A stretch of DNA of 64,000 nt from Parasulfuritortus cantonensis (lineage in GTDB: Bacteria; Pseudomonadota; Gammaproteobacteria; Burkholderiales; Thiobacillaceae): NCBI RefSeq assembly GCF_004337445.1, contig NZ_SJZB01000051.1, forward strand, positions 23,516 to 87,515. The letters run 5' to 3'. Below, in pieces: positions 1 through 8,365 of the stretch; position 1 is the stretch's first letter; every line of letters starts with the position of its first letter. Under the pieces are notes generated by a model. It did no database searches. It was not told the origin of the DNA and saw only the letters and a program-made list of their open reading frames with translations. A program made the position numbers and the translations under genes.

Positions 1-1
1 C

Positions 2-1000
2 TACAACGACACCACGCGCGGTGTCTCCCTGGAACTGGCCAGCTACCTGTTCGAGGGCCACGAACTGCGCGTCGCCGGCCACTACAAGCAGGACATGCAC
101 GAGGAGACCAACCCCAACTCGCCGACCAAGGACTTCCGCGACGACACCGTGTCCCTGGCGGTCGAGGACGCCATCGCCCTGGCACCGGGCTGGCGCCTGC
201 GCCTGGGGGCCAGCCGCGACCAGCGCGAGACCGACAAGGCCTACACCTACGAGCAGTCGGACGTCGGCGCCAGCAACTGGCTGGCCGCGTTGTCGCATGA
301 CCTGGCCGGCGCCACCGAGGTGTACGGCAGCCTGGCGCGCAAGTCGCGCTTCCCGACCATCAAGGACCGCTATTCCTACCGCCTGGGTACCGCCATCCCC
401 AACCCGGACCTGCGCCCGGAGACCGCCCTCAACCTGGAAATCGGCATCAAGACCACGCCGTGGTCCGGCGCGCGCGCCGAGGCCGCGGTGTTCCGCAGCC
501 GCATCGAGGACCTCATGCAGACCGTGGTGGTGACCTCGACCGAGTGCGGCGGCAGCACCTGCAACCAGATGCAGAACATCGCCGAGGCGCGTCACCAGGG
601 CTTCGAGCTGGCCATCGAGCAGCGCCTGGCCGAGGCCTGGCGCCTGGGCCTCAACTACACCTGGCTGGACAGGCGCAACGAGAGCAGTTCGACGGTGCCG
701 CTCACCGACACGCCGCGCCAGCGCGTGTTCGGCCACGTCGACTGGGACATCACCGCGGCCTGGGCGTTGCAGGCCACCGCCGAGTGGGAGGAGGGCCGCA
801 AGGTCGCCTACGGCAGCACCGGTACCTATCGCACCCTGAGCAGCTACACCGTGCTCGGCGTCAAGGGCATCTGGCGGCCGGTCAAGGATGCCGAGGTGGA
901 GGTCGGGGTGAGCAACCTGACCGACGAGAACTACGAGCTGTCCGACGGCTACCCCATGCCCGGGCGCATGTTGTTCGCCAACGCCAGCTACCGTTTCTGA
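2..1000 (+). CDS. TonB-dependent outer-membrane receptor, C-terminal part
   Basis: The reading frame is already open at the window edge, so only the last 332 residues are present and the plug domain is missing. The segment consists of alternating short beta strands rich in aromatic residues, and it ends in the sequence ANASYRF. A terminal phenylalanine is the usual outer-membrane barrel insertion signal. The stretch around VGVSNLTDENYELSDGY is typical of the last strands of TonB-dependent siderophore or metal-chelate receptors. It sits 13 bases before a solute-binding protein gene and probably shares its transcript, which suggests uptake of a metal or chelate. The substrate cannot be told from this fragment. 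Confidence 0.88.
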   Translation, partial: YNDTTRGVSLELASYLFEGHELRVAGHYKQDMHEETNPNSPTKDFRDDTVSLAVEDAIALAPGWRLRLGASRDQRETDKAYTYEQSDVGASNWLAALSHDLAGATEVYGSLARKSRFPTIKDRYSYRLGTAIPNPDLRPETALNLEIGIKTTPWSGARAEAAVFRSRIEDLMQTVVVTSTECGGSTCNQMQNIAEARHQGFELAIEQRLAEAWRLGLNYTWLDRRNESSSTVPLTDTPRQRVFGHVDWDITAAWALQATAEWEEGRKVAYGSTGTYRTLSSYTVLGVKGIWRPVKDAEVEVGVSNLTDENYELSDGYPMPGRMLFANASYRF

Positions 1001-1013
1001 GGAGGCATCGGCG

Positions 1014-2318
1014 ATGACCACACGCATCGACCCCATCCGCCGCCGCCTGCTCGCCGGGCTCGCCGCCAGCCTGGTGGCGCCCGGCCTGCTCGCGGCCGAG
1101 ACCCGCCGCACGGTACGGGTCCTGACCTCCTACCCGGACGCCGTGGTGGCGCGCTTCGAGTCGGCCTTCGAGGCCGCCCACCCGGAATACCGCCTGCAGT
1201 TCGTCTGGCGCATGCCGCACGACGCCCAGCCCTACCTGGAGGCGCCCGGCCAGAACGGCGTCGACGTCTACTGGGCCGCCTCGCCTCGGGTGTTCTCGGC
1301 CCTGGCCCGGGCCGGCCGCCTGCAGAAGCTGGGCCTCGACACCACCGGCCTGCCCGACCGCCTGGGCAACGCCCCGCTGGCCGACCCCGACGGCTACTAC
1401 CGCTGCACCGAGATGGCCGGCTACGGCTTCGTGGTCAACCCGGATGCCCTGGCCGGCCTCGGCCTGGCCGCGCCGGCCGACTGGTCCGACCTGGCCGACC
1501 CGCGCTACGCCGGGCGCATCGCCCTGCCCATCCCGGCCCGGGTCGGCTTCGCCCCGCCCATGGTCGAGATCGTCCTCCAGGCCTGGGGCTGGCAGGCCGG
1601 CTGGGCCCTGTGGAGCGAGATCGCCGGCAACGCGGTGCTGCTCGACCGCAACTCCACCTTCGTCACCGACGAGGTGGCCAGCGGCCGCCTGCTGGTCGGC
1701 CTGTCGATCGACTTCTTCGTCGCCTCGGCGATCGCCAACGGCGTCCCGGTGCGCTTCGCCTACCCGCGCCACGGCGGCATCAACCCCGCCCAGGTCGCGA
1801 TCCCGGCCGCGGCCCCCGACCCGGCGGGCGGGCGCGCCTTCGCCGCCTTCGTCCTGTCCGACGCCGGCCAGCGCCTGCTCGGCCATCCCGACATCCGCAA
1901 GCTGCCGGTACGGCCGGCCGTGTACGCCGAGCTGCCGGCCGGCTACTACAACCCGTTCGCCGCCGCCGGCCTGGGCGCCTTCGACTACGACGGCGACAGC
2001 GCGCGTACCCGCCTGGCCCTGAGCGCCGCCCTGTTCGAGCAGACGTTCGTCGCCGACCATGCCGCCCACGCCGCGCTCTGGCAGCGCGTGCACGCCGCCG
2101 AGGCGGCCGGCAAGGCGGTCGCGGCGGCACGCCGGGCGCTCGCGACCGTGCCCCTGGACGAGGCGGCGGCCGCCGACCCGGCCCTGCGCGGCCTGTTCCA
2201 GGGCCGTCTCGAAGGCAGCGCCGCCGAGCCGGCCGGCAAGGTCGAGCAGGCCTGGCGCGCGCGTGCGGCCGCCCTGCGTGCCGAGGCGGATGCCGCCCTG
2301 AAGGAGGTGGCGGCATGA
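1014..2318 (+). CDS. Periplasmic ABC-type solute-binding protein (iron/thiamine-binding-like fold)
   Basis: The protein has 434 residues. Its N-terminus has RRR at residues 9-11, then a hydrophobic stretch ending LLAAE, which fits a Tat or Sec export signal. The body resembles class II extracellular solute-binding proteins of the ferric-iron family (RTVRVLTSYPDAVVARFE near the start of the mature protein). A helical, alanine-rich tail follows the usual end of the fold. An AGGAGG-like site lies in the gap after the receptor gene. No ABC permease or ATPase is next to it, so it may work with the receptor and the haem protein downstream rather than as a standard importer. The ligand is not known. 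Confidence 0.8.
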   Translation: MTTRIDPIRRRLLAGLAASLVAPGLLAAETRRTVRVLTSYPDAVVARFESAFEAAHPEYRLQFVWRMPHDAQPYLEAPGQNGVDVYWAASPRVFSALARAGRLQKLGLDTTGLPDRLGNAPLADPDGYYRCTEMAGYGFVVNPDALAGLGLAAPADWSDLADPRYAGRIALPIPARVGFAPPMVEIVLQAWGWQAGWALWSEIAGNAVLLDRNSTFVTDEVASGRLLVGLSIDFFVASAIANGVPVRFAYPRHGGINPAQVAIPAAAPDPAGGRAFAAFVLSDAGQRLLGHPDIRKLPVRPAVYAELPAGYYNPFAAAGLGAFDYDGDSARTRLALSAALFEQTFVADHAAHAALWQRVHAAEAAGKAVAAARRALATVPLDEAAAADPALRGLFQGRLEGSAAEPAGKVEQAWRARAAALRAEADAALKEVAA

Positions 2319-3664
2319 GCCCCCGACTGCGCCGCCTCGGCCTCGCCCTGGCCGCCTGCGGCCTGTTCTCCGGCGCCGCCGCCGACACCGAGGTCAGCGT
2401 TGCCGACGCCGGCCGCGATGCCTACAGCCAACCCTTCCCCGGCCTCACCGAGGCGGAGCGCGACCACTTCTTCCGCGGCCGCTCCCTGTTCCGCCAGAGT
2501 TGGGTGGTGTCGCCGGCCAAGGACACCGAGGTGGACGGGCTCGGCCCCCTCTACAACCGCCTGGCCTGCATCTCCTGCCACGCCCGCAACGGCCGCGGCT
2601 TCGCCCCGGACCGGCCGGGCGAGCGCATGCAGACCATGCTGCTGCGCCTGTCGGTACCGGGCATCGGCGCGCATGGCGGGCCGCTGCCGCACCCCGCCTA
2701 CGGCGACCAGTTCAACGAGGAGGGCATCCCGGGCGTGCCCGGCGAGGGCCGCGCCGAGACCGCCTGGACGGAGACCGAGGTGGTCCTGCCCGGCGGCGAG
2801 ACGGTGATGCTGCGCCAGCCCGCGTTCACCTTCTCGGAGCTGGCCTATGGCCCCATCGAGCCGGTCCTCGTCTCGGCCCGCATCGGCCAGCCGGTGTTCG
2901 GCATGGGACTCCTGGACGCGGTCAGCGCCGAGGAACTCGAACGCATGGCCGCCGAGGCCAAGCCGGACGGCGTCGGCGGCCGGGTCAACCGGGTCTGGGA
3001 CGCCGCCGCCGGCCGCGCCATGGCCGGCCGGCTGGGCTACAAGGCCAACATGCCCAACCTGCGCCAGCAGATCGCCGGCGCCATGCTCGGCGACCTCGGC
3101 ATCACCTCGCCGTTGTTCGGCGCCCAGAACTGCACGCCGGCCCAGGCGGCCTGCCGCCAGGCGCCGGACGGCGGCCACCCGGAACTCACCGGCGCCCAGT
3201 TGGACGACATGGAGTTCTACCTGGCCCACCTGGCCGCGCCCGAACGGCGCCGGGTCGACGATCCTCGGGTACGCCAGGGCGAGCGCCTGTTCGCCGCGAT
3301 CGGCTGTACGGCCTGCCACCGGCCCCTGGTGGTGACCGGCGAGCATCCGAAGTTCCCGCGCCTGGCGCACCGGGCCATCGCCCCGTACAGCGACCTGCTC
3401 CTGCACGACATGGGCGAGGGCCTGGCCGACCGGCGGCCGGACTACCTGGCCAACGGTCGCGAGTGGCGCACCGCGCCGCTCTGGGGCATCGGCCTGGCCG
3501 AGCTGATCGGCGAGCGGGTCGGCTACCTGCACGACGGCCGCGCCCGCAGCCTGCTCGAAGCGGTCCTCTGGCACGGCGGCGAGGCGGCCCCCGCGCAGGC
3601 CCGCTTCAGCACCCTGCCAGCGCCGGAGCGGTCCGCCCTGCTGGCCTTCCTGGCCAGCCTGTAG
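2315..3664 (+). CDS. Dihaem c-type oxidoreductase (DUF1111, 'thiol oxidoreductase' family)
   Basis: The 449-residue protein has an N-terminal signal (GLALAACGLFSGAAA) and two haem c attachment motifs, CISCH at residues 85-89 and CTACH at 331-335. That arrangement, and the sequences GLGPLYNRLACISCH and WGIGLAELIGERVGYLHDGR, match the DUF1111 family of periplasmic dihaem proteins related to MauG and cytochrome c peroxidase. The start overlaps the stop of the solute-binding gene by four bases (ATGA), so the two are translationally coupled. Genes of this family often accompany iron-uptake proteins. Which substrate it oxidises or reduces is unknown. Confidence 0.85.
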   Translation: MSPRLRRLGLALAACGLFSGAAADTEVSVADAGRDAYSQPFPGLTEAERDHFFRGRSLFRQSWVVSPAKDTEVDGLGPLYNRLACISCHARNGRGFAPDRPGERMQTMLLRLSVPGIGAHGGPLPHPAYGDQFNEEGIPGVPGEGRAETAWTETEVVLPGGETVMLRQPAFTFSELAYGPIEPVLVSARIGQPVFGMGLLDAVSAEELERMAAEAKPDGVGGRVNRVWDAAAGRAMAGRLGYKANMPNLRQQIAGAMLGDLGITSPLFGAQNCTPAQAACRQAPDGGHPELTGAQLDDMEFYLAHLAAPERRRVDDPRVRQGERLFAAIGCTACHRPLVVTGEHPKFPRLAHRAIAPYSDLLLHDMGEGLADRRPDYLANGREWRTAPLWGIGLAELIGERVGYLHDGRARSLLEAVLWHGGEAAPAQARFSTLPAPERSALLAFLASL

Positions 3665-3693
3665 CGCTAGGCGGGGAGGGTGGGGCAGGCGGG

Positions 3694-3699
3694 TATACT
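3694..3699 (+). promoter_or_regulatory. Possible sigma70 -10 box ahead of the glycosyltransferase genes
   Basis: TATACT is a near-consensus -10 hexamer in an otherwise GC-rich gap. No good -35 box is seen 16-18 bases upstream, so this is weak support for a promoter of the two glycosyltransferase genes. Confidence 0.35.
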
Positions 3700-3745
3700 G
3701 GCCGCATGCCCCGCGTCCCGCACCATGCCTCTCCAGCCCCAGCCG

Positions 3746-3772
3746 GCCAAGGCCGCCAAGGCCGCCAAGGCC
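3746..3772 (+). repeat. Three perfect tandem copies of a 9-base unit (GCCAAGGCC)
   Basis: The unit GCCAAGGCC occurs three times head to tail and runs into the palindrome AGGCCGCGCGGCCT. It lies in the 5' leader of the glycosyltransferase gene. Copy number of such a run can change by slippage and might affect leader folding. Nothing shows that it does so here. Confidence 0.6.
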
Positions 3773-3803
3773 GCGCGGCCTGGCCGTCCGGGATGCCCGG
3801 CCG

Positions 3804-4670
3804 GTGAACACGGTACGGATGTTCTGGCACGGCCGGGCGCTCAGCCCGTACGAGCGGCTGTCGATCCGGTCCTTCCTGCAGCAGGGCTTCCAGGTCGAGG
3901 TGTTCGCCTACGCCCGCCCCCGCCTGCCGGCCGGTGCCGTATGGCGCGACGCGGCGGAAATCCTGCCGGCCGCCCGGGTGTTCGCCTATGCCGGGGGCCC
4001 CGGGGTGGGCAGCTACGCCGCCTTCTCCAACCTGTTCCGCTACAAGCTGCTCTACGAACTGGGCGGCATCTGGGCCGACAGCGACCTGCTCTGCCTGCGC
4101 CCCTTCAGCGACCTGCCCGAGGCCTTCGTCGGGCGCCAGGACGCCGACACGGTGAACGGCGCCGTCATGCGCTTCCCGCCCGGCAGCGCGGTGTGCGGGC
4201 GGCTCTACGAGGCGGCCCGGGAGTTGGGCAGCGGGGTCCGCTGGGGCCGGGCCGGGCCTCGCCTCATCACCCGGGTGCTGGCCGGCGAGCCCGGCGTGGC
4301 CGTCCTGCCCGAGGCCGCCTTCTATCCGGTGCCCTGGCGCCGGGCGCTCGACCTCGCGATGCCGGCCCGGGCGGAGGAGTGCGCGGCGGCCGTGGCCGGC
4401 GCCTACTGCGTGCACTGGTGGAACGAGGTGTTCCGCCGCTTCGCGCTGCCCAAGGACCGGCTGCCGCCGCGAGGCAGCTTCCTCGCCGAGCATGCCGCCC
4501 GCCTGCTCGGCGCCGAGGCGCGCTACTGGCCGGAGGCGCGCTTCCTGGCTTGGCTCGGGCCGGACCAGGACCCCGCCCATCTGGCGCGCCCGTCCGGAGC
4601 GCGCCGCCTGGCCCTGAAGACCGCCGCCCGGGCCCTGCTCGGCCGGGTCTGCAGCGGGGCGTCGCCATGA
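3804..4670 (+). CDS. Glycosyltransferase with DXD motif (Gb3-synthase/OCH1-like sugar-binding region)
   Basis: The protein has 288 residues. The diagnostic stretch is YKLLYELGGIWADSD at about residues 80-94, where D92-S93-D94 is the DXD motif that binds the metal and nucleotide sugar. The later HWWNEVFRR is also typical of this group of capsule and LPS glycosyltransferases. It starts with GTG; a possible ATG lies five codons later. The stop overlaps the next gene by four bases. The acceptor and the sugar donor cannot be told from sequence. It is likely a cytoplasmic enzyme of surface polysaccharide synthesis. Confidence 0.8.
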   Translation: MNTVRMFWHGRALSPYERLSIRSFLQQGFQVEVFAYARPRLPAGAVWRDAAEILPAARVFAYAGGPGVGSYAAFSNLFRYKLLYELGGIWADSDLLCLRPFSDLPEAFVGRQDADTVNGAVMRFPPGSAVCGRLYEAARELGSGVRWGRAGPRLITRVLAGEPGVAVLPEAAFYPVPWRRALDLAMPARAEECAAAVAGAYCVHWWNEVFRRFALPKDRLPPRGSFLAEHAARLLGAEARYWPEARFLAWLGPDQDPAHLARPSGARRLALKTAARALLGRVCSGASP

Positions 4671-5656
4671 CCGGAACGCGCCTCCTCCTGCTCCCCGCCG
4701 GCGACCGCAACACGGCCAGTTCCCGCATCCGGGTCTACCAGCTGCACGAGGCCCTGCTCCGCCTCGGCATCGCCAGCCGGATCGGCCTGGACGGCCTGGA
4801 CGGCCCGGCCGACGTGCTGTTCGTCCAGAAGCGCCTGAACGCCGACCGGCTGGCCGCCGTGGCGGCCGCCCGGGCGGCCGGCACCCGCATCGTCTACGAC
4901 GTCGACGACCTCGGCGGCGCGCTTCGCTACTGGGCGCCGGAGGCCCTGTTCGAGGCCATGCTGGCGCGTGCCGACCACGTCACCACGGCGAGCGCGGAAC
5001 AGGGCGAGTGGCTGGCGCACGCCTACGGCATCCGGCATTGGAGCGCGATCGCCAACAGCATCGACTACGCGCCCGGACCGCCGGTCCTGCCGGCGCCCCG
5101 GGCCGGGGACCCGCTCCGGGTGGTCTGGTTCGGCAACGACGGCAATTTCCGCCTCATGGTGCCGCACCTCGCCACCCTGCTCGGCATGGCCGGCGTCCAG
5201 CCGGTTGCCGTGGTCGCCGGCCGCGAACTGGGCAAGCTGCGCAAGGCCCACCCGGCGGTGGAGTTCCACGCCTGGACATTGGCCGGTTTCGTGCCGCTCC
5301 TGCAGACCTGCGACCTGGCCGTGCTGGCCCACGACGGCGATGCCGACGACCGCCGCAAGGGCAACAACCGCATGGTCACCGCCATCCACTATGGCGTTCC
5401 GGCCGTGGTCTCCGATACCCCGGAGTACGCCCGCAGCGCGGCCCGGCTGGGAGTGGCCGAGGCGGTCTTCGGCGACCCGGCCGGGTTGCGCCGGGCCGTC
5501 GCCGGCCTGCGCCGTCCCGCCGCCCGGCTGGCCTATCTCCGGCGCGCCCAGCCGGCCGCCTGGGCGGCCTACAGCCCGGAGGTCGCCGCCCGGCAGTTCC
5601 TGCGGGTCTTCCTGGGCGACCCGGATACGACACCCATTCATGCACCCGAGGGATAA
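4667..5656 (+). CDS. Glycosyltransferase, group 1-like (GT-B fold)
   Basis: The 329-residue protein has N-terminal features seen in a small branch of GT-B enzymes (PAGDRNTASSRIRVYQLHEAL, then VLFVQKR and IVYDVDD). Its C-terminal half has the nucleotide-sugar-binding pattern with an NNRMVTAIHYGVPAVVSDTPEYA segment, which corresponds to the E-x7-E region of GT4 enzymes. It overlaps the preceding glycosyltransferase and probably acts in the same surface-glycan pathway. A TAA stop is followed after four bases by the acetyltransferase gene. The exact linkage is unknown. Confidence 0.75.
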   Translation: MTGTRLLLLPAGDRNTASSRIRVYQLHEALLRLGIASRIGLDGLDGPADVLFVQKRLNADRLAAVAAARAAGTRIVYDVDDLGGALRYWAPEALFEAMLARADHVTTASAEQGEWLAHAYGIRHWSAIANSIDYAPGPPVLPAPRAGDPLRVVWFGNDGNFRLMVPHLATLLGMAGVQPVAVVAGRELGKLRKAHPAVEFHAWTLAGFVPLLQTCDLAVLAHDGDADDRRKGNNRMVTAIHYGVPAVVSDTPEYARSAARLGVAEAVFGDPAGLRRAVAGLRRPAARLAYLRRAQPAAWAAYSPEVAARQFLRVFLGDPDTTPIHAPEG

Positions 5657-5660
5657 GCAC

Positions 5661-6110
5661 ATGGACATCCGCATCGACTTCGCCGGGACCGACGACCTGC
5701 CCGCCCTGGCCGACCTGCTGGCCGAACTGTTCACCCTGGAGAGCGACTTTACGCCCGAGCGTGCCAAGCAGCTGGCCGGCCTGCGCCTGATCCTGGACAA
5801 CCCGGCCCTGGGCCGGCTGTTCGTCCTGCGCGTCGACGGCGTCGTCGCCGGCATGGCCAACGCCCTGATCACGGTGAGCACGGTCGAGGGCGGCCCGGTG
5901 CTGCTTCTGGAGGACGTCATCGTGAGTGCGCGCCAGCGCGGCGGCGGGCTCGGCCGGCGCCTGGTCGAACACGTGCTGGCGTGGGCGCGCGGCCAGGGCA
6001 TGCCCCGGGTCACCCTGCTGGCGGACAAGGACAACGCGCCGGCCCTGGCCTTCTACGACCGGCTCGGCTTCGAGCCGTCGGCCATGCGGGTGTTGCGCCG
6101 GCGCCTCTGA
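5661..6110 (+). CDS. GNAT-family N-acetyltransferase
   Basis: The 149-residue protein is one GNAT domain. The acetyl-CoA-binding loop is seen as VSARQRGGGLGRRLVEHVL (the R/Q-x-x-G-x-G/A motif), followed by the family's C-terminal NAPALAFYDRLGFE. A GAGGGA ribosome site lies seven bases before the ATG. It follows the glycosyltransferases closely and may be on the same transcript, but nothing ties its substrate to glycans; amine, amino acid or small-molecule acetylation are all possible. Confidence 0.85.
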   Translation: MDIRIDFAGTDDLPALADLLAELFTLESDFTPERAKQLAGLRLILDNPALGRLFVLRVDGVVAGMANALITVSTVEGGPVLLLEDVIVSARQRGGGLGRRLVEHVLAWARGQGMPRVTLLADKDNAPALAFYDRLGFEPSAMRVLRRRL

Positions 6111-6111
6111 C

Positions 6112-6504
6112 TCAGAGCTGGGCGCGCACCGGCGCCGGCCAGTCGGCTTCCGGGATGCCGTGCAGGTGCGCCTTGCCATCCATGCCGACGGCGCTCTGGA
6201 AGCGCGCCTCGCTGTCCGGCCCTGCCTCGGCGAGGACCAGGCGGAAGCGGTTGTAGCCGCGCGCGTCGCGTTCGCGCAGGCCGGCCCGGGCCAGCTCGGC
6301 GACCCGCTGTTCGGCGCTCGATCCGGCCACCAGCCAGATCAGCAGGCGCTCGCCCACGACCACGCGCACGCAGGGCAGGCCGGCCGTGCCGCCGGCTTCC
6401 AGGCTGATGGAGCGGAATACCTCGGGTTCGCACTGGCAGCCCAGGCTGGTGCGGGCGAAATCGGCGACCGCCTGGCGTTCTATTGCATTCATCATGATGG
6501 TCAT
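6112..6504 (-). CDS. Conserved-looking protein of unknown function
   Basis: The 130-residue product is not a family I recognise. Its N-terminal part has two cysteines in GCQCEPEVFRSI, and the middle is a compact alpha/beta pattern (VVVGERLLIWLVAG, then a helix with repeated RA). The open frame continues upstream, but that part is low-complexity and arginine-rich, so I chose the start at MTIMMNAI; ATGs three and four codons later are equally possible. A TATAGG box five bases before the start suggests a very short leader. It ends one base from the convergent acetyltransferase gene. Confidence 0.6.
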   Translation of the reverse strand: MTIMMNAIERQAVADFARTSLGCQCEPEVFRSISLEAGGTAGLPCVRVVVGERLLIWLVAGSSAEQRVAELARAGLRERDARGYNRFRLVLAEAGPDSEARFQSAVGMDGKAHLHGIPEADWPAPVRAQL

Positions 6505-6671
6505 GCCTATAGGGTGGGCAGGTTGGGCCGGTCTGGCGCTGTACCGCTTCCGGCCGGTGGACCAAAGCACGCGGCGTACCCGGCGTCGCGCGGTGGCGGC
6601 TGTGATTCCCGCCGCGCACCTGGTTTCATTGGTGGCCATGGTACTCCAGGGCGGTGCCGTCCCGCCGGCCG

Positions 6672-8162
6672 TCAATCCCGTTCGATGCGGCCGTCGGGTG
6701 CGGCCGGTACGGCGTGGCCGGCGCGGAACGCCTCGATCACCAGGTCGGCGAGGCGGCGCCCGGTCGGCACCACGTCGGCCAGGCCGGCGAGCATGGCATA
6801 GCCGTCGCCGCCGGCGGCCAGGAAGTCGGGCAGCACGACCGTGTAGACGGCACCCGGGTCGATCGGCCGGCCGGCCACCCGGGCCGCCGCCAGGCGTCCC
6901 GCCTCGATCCGGTAGCGCAGGCCGGAGACCTGCAGGAAGCCGCCCGGCGCGGTCGCCGGGTCGAGGCTGGCGCTGCGTGCCAGGGCAGCCAGCAGTTGCG
7001 CGCCGGTGACGCGGCCGAGCAGCAGTTCGTTGCCGAACGGGAAACTCTGGTAGACCTGCTTCAGGGTCACCGGTCCGCGGCCGATGTCGGCCCGGAAGCC
7101 GCCGCCGTTGACCAGGGCGACGTCGGCGCCGGTCAGCTCGCGCGCAAGGTCGGCGACGAAATCGCCGAATACGCCCTCGCCCCGGCGCAGCACGGCGCGG
7201 TCGGCCGAGAGGGGCACCGGATTGGTGCCGATGACCTCGTCCAGGCCCCGTTCCGCCTCGGCCACGATCGCGCCGGCCTGGGCCGCCACGGCCGGGTCCT
7301 CCGGCGCGTCGGCGCCGAGGTCGAGCAGCCGGTAGGCGGTGGCCACGAAGCGCCCGGCCCGGCAGTCCAGGTCGAGCTCGCCGAGCCAGCGCCCACGGGC
7401 GCCGGCCTGGACGATGGCGACGCCGGATTCGCGTTCCGGCTGCCGGAAGACGTCATGGCTGTGCCCGCCCACGATCAGGTCGAGGTCGGGCAGGGCGCGT
7501 GCCAGGCGGCGGTCGTCGGCGGCGCCCAGGTGGCTGAGCGCCACCACGAGGTCGGCGCGTTCGCGCAGCGCCGGCAGCTGCCGGGCCGCGGCCGCGAGCG
7601 GATCCTCGACGGCGAGGCCGACCGCGTTGCGCGGATGGGTGGCGGTCGCCAGTTCGCCGGTGGTCAGGCCGATCACCGCCACCCGGGCCATGCCGGGCCG
7701 GGCCAGCACGGTCGCCGCGGCGAGCGGCAGCCGGCCGCCGCCGACGTTGGCGCTCAGGATGGGGAAGCCGGCCCGCCCGGCGAGGCCGCGCAGCACGTCC
7801 TGGCCGTAGTCGAGGTCGTGGTTGCCGAGCGCCGCGGCGTCGACGCCGAGACGGTCGAACAGGGCGACGTCCGGGAGGCCCAGGAAGCCGCTCGAGGTGA
7901 CCGTGCCCTGGAGCAGGTCGCCGGCGAACAGGAGCAGCGTCGGCCGCGCCGGGTCGGCGTCGCGCGCCGCCCGGACCGCCGCCGCCAGGCGGGCGATGCC
8001 GGCCACCGGGCGCCCGTCGCCGGTTTCGTCGTAGGCGGCGAGCTGGCCGTGGAAGTCGTTGAAATGCAGGATGCGCAACTTCTGGCCGTCCAGGCAGGCG
8101 GCCAGCCCGGTCTGCCAGGCGACGACCAGGAGGAAGAGCAGGGCGGAACGGAGCGACGCCAT
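6672..8162 (-). CDS. 5'-nucleotidase/UshA-family metallophosphoesterase, exported
   Basis: The 496-residue protein has an export signal ending in TGLAACLDG, which could be a lipobox. The calcineurin-type metal-binding motifs are all present in order: LHFNDFHGQ, FAGDLLQGT, LGNHDLDYG, LSHLG and GGHSHD. The C-terminal nucleotide-binding domain follows (NGGGFRADIG and YQSFPFGNEL). These define the bacterial 5'-nucleotidase, 2',3'-cyclic phosphodiesterase and UDP-sugar hydrolase group acting in the periplasm. It is divergent from the LRV gene across a 203-base gap. Soluble or lipid-anchored location is uncertain. Confidence 0.88.
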   Translation of the reverse strand: MASLRSALLFLLVVAWQTGLAACLDGQKLRILHFNDFHGQLAAYDETGDGRPVAGIARLAAAVRAARDADPARPTLLLFAGDLLQGTVTSSGFLGLPDVALFDRLGVDAAALGNHDLDYGQDVLRGLAGRAGFPILSANVGGGRLPLAAATVLARPGMARVAVIGLTTGELATATHPRNAVGLAVEDPLAAAARQLPALRERADLVVALSHLGAADDRRLARALPDLDLIVGGHSHDVFRQPERESGVAIVQAGARGRWLGELDLDCRAGRFVATAYRLLDLGADAPEDPAVAAQAGAIVAEAERGLDEVIGTNPVPLSADRAVLRRGEGVFGDFVADLARELTGADVALVNGGGFRADIGRGPVTLKQVYQSFPFGNELLLGRVTGAQLLAALARSASLDPATAPGGFLQVSGLRYRIEAGRLAAARVAGRPIDPGAVYTVVLPDFLAAGGDGYAMLAGLADVVPTGRRLADLVIEAFRAGHAVPAAPDGRIERD

Positions 8163-8218
8163 CGTGGCTACATCCTGGCGGACGGATGTGTCAGCATAGC
8201 AATGGCCACGGAGGTCGA

Positions 8219-8234
8219 TGTCCGAAATCCGACA
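8219..8234. promoter_or_regulatory. NifA upstream activator sequence (TGT-N10-ACA)
   Basis: TGTCCGAAATCCGACA matches the NifA site exactly and is nearly palindromic outside the core. It lies about 87 bases upstream of the sigma54 -24 element ahead of the LRV gene, within the usual activating distance. Confidence 0.82.
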
Positions 8235-8320
8235 AAGGCGCGTCGCGATGTCGGCAACGGTGCCTGCCGGTTTCCCCTCCGGCCGGCCGCCAGGCCCGTG
8301 GCAGCCCACTTCCGGGCGTT

Positions 8321-8336
8321 TGGCACGGCTGTTGCT
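8321..8336 (+). promoter_or_regulatory. Sigma54 (RpoN) promoter of the LRV gene
   Basis: TGGCACG-N4-TTGCT is a perfect -24/-12 element. Transcription would start about ten bases later, leaving a short leader that contains a GGAG ribosome site seven bases before the ATG of the LRV gene. Confidence 0.9.
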
Positions 8337-8365
8337 CATCTGGGCAGAACGAATTTGGAGCCTCT

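Noticed and set aside
3746..3772. Tandem repeats as a possible CRISPR array
   Set aside because: The 9-base units have no spacers and no cas genes are near; this is a simple tandem repeat.
6505..6671. N-terminal extension of the unknown protein ending at 6112
   Set aside because: The extra 57 codons are Arg/Thr/Ala-rich and lack family-like order; a -10-like TATAGG lies just before the chosen start.
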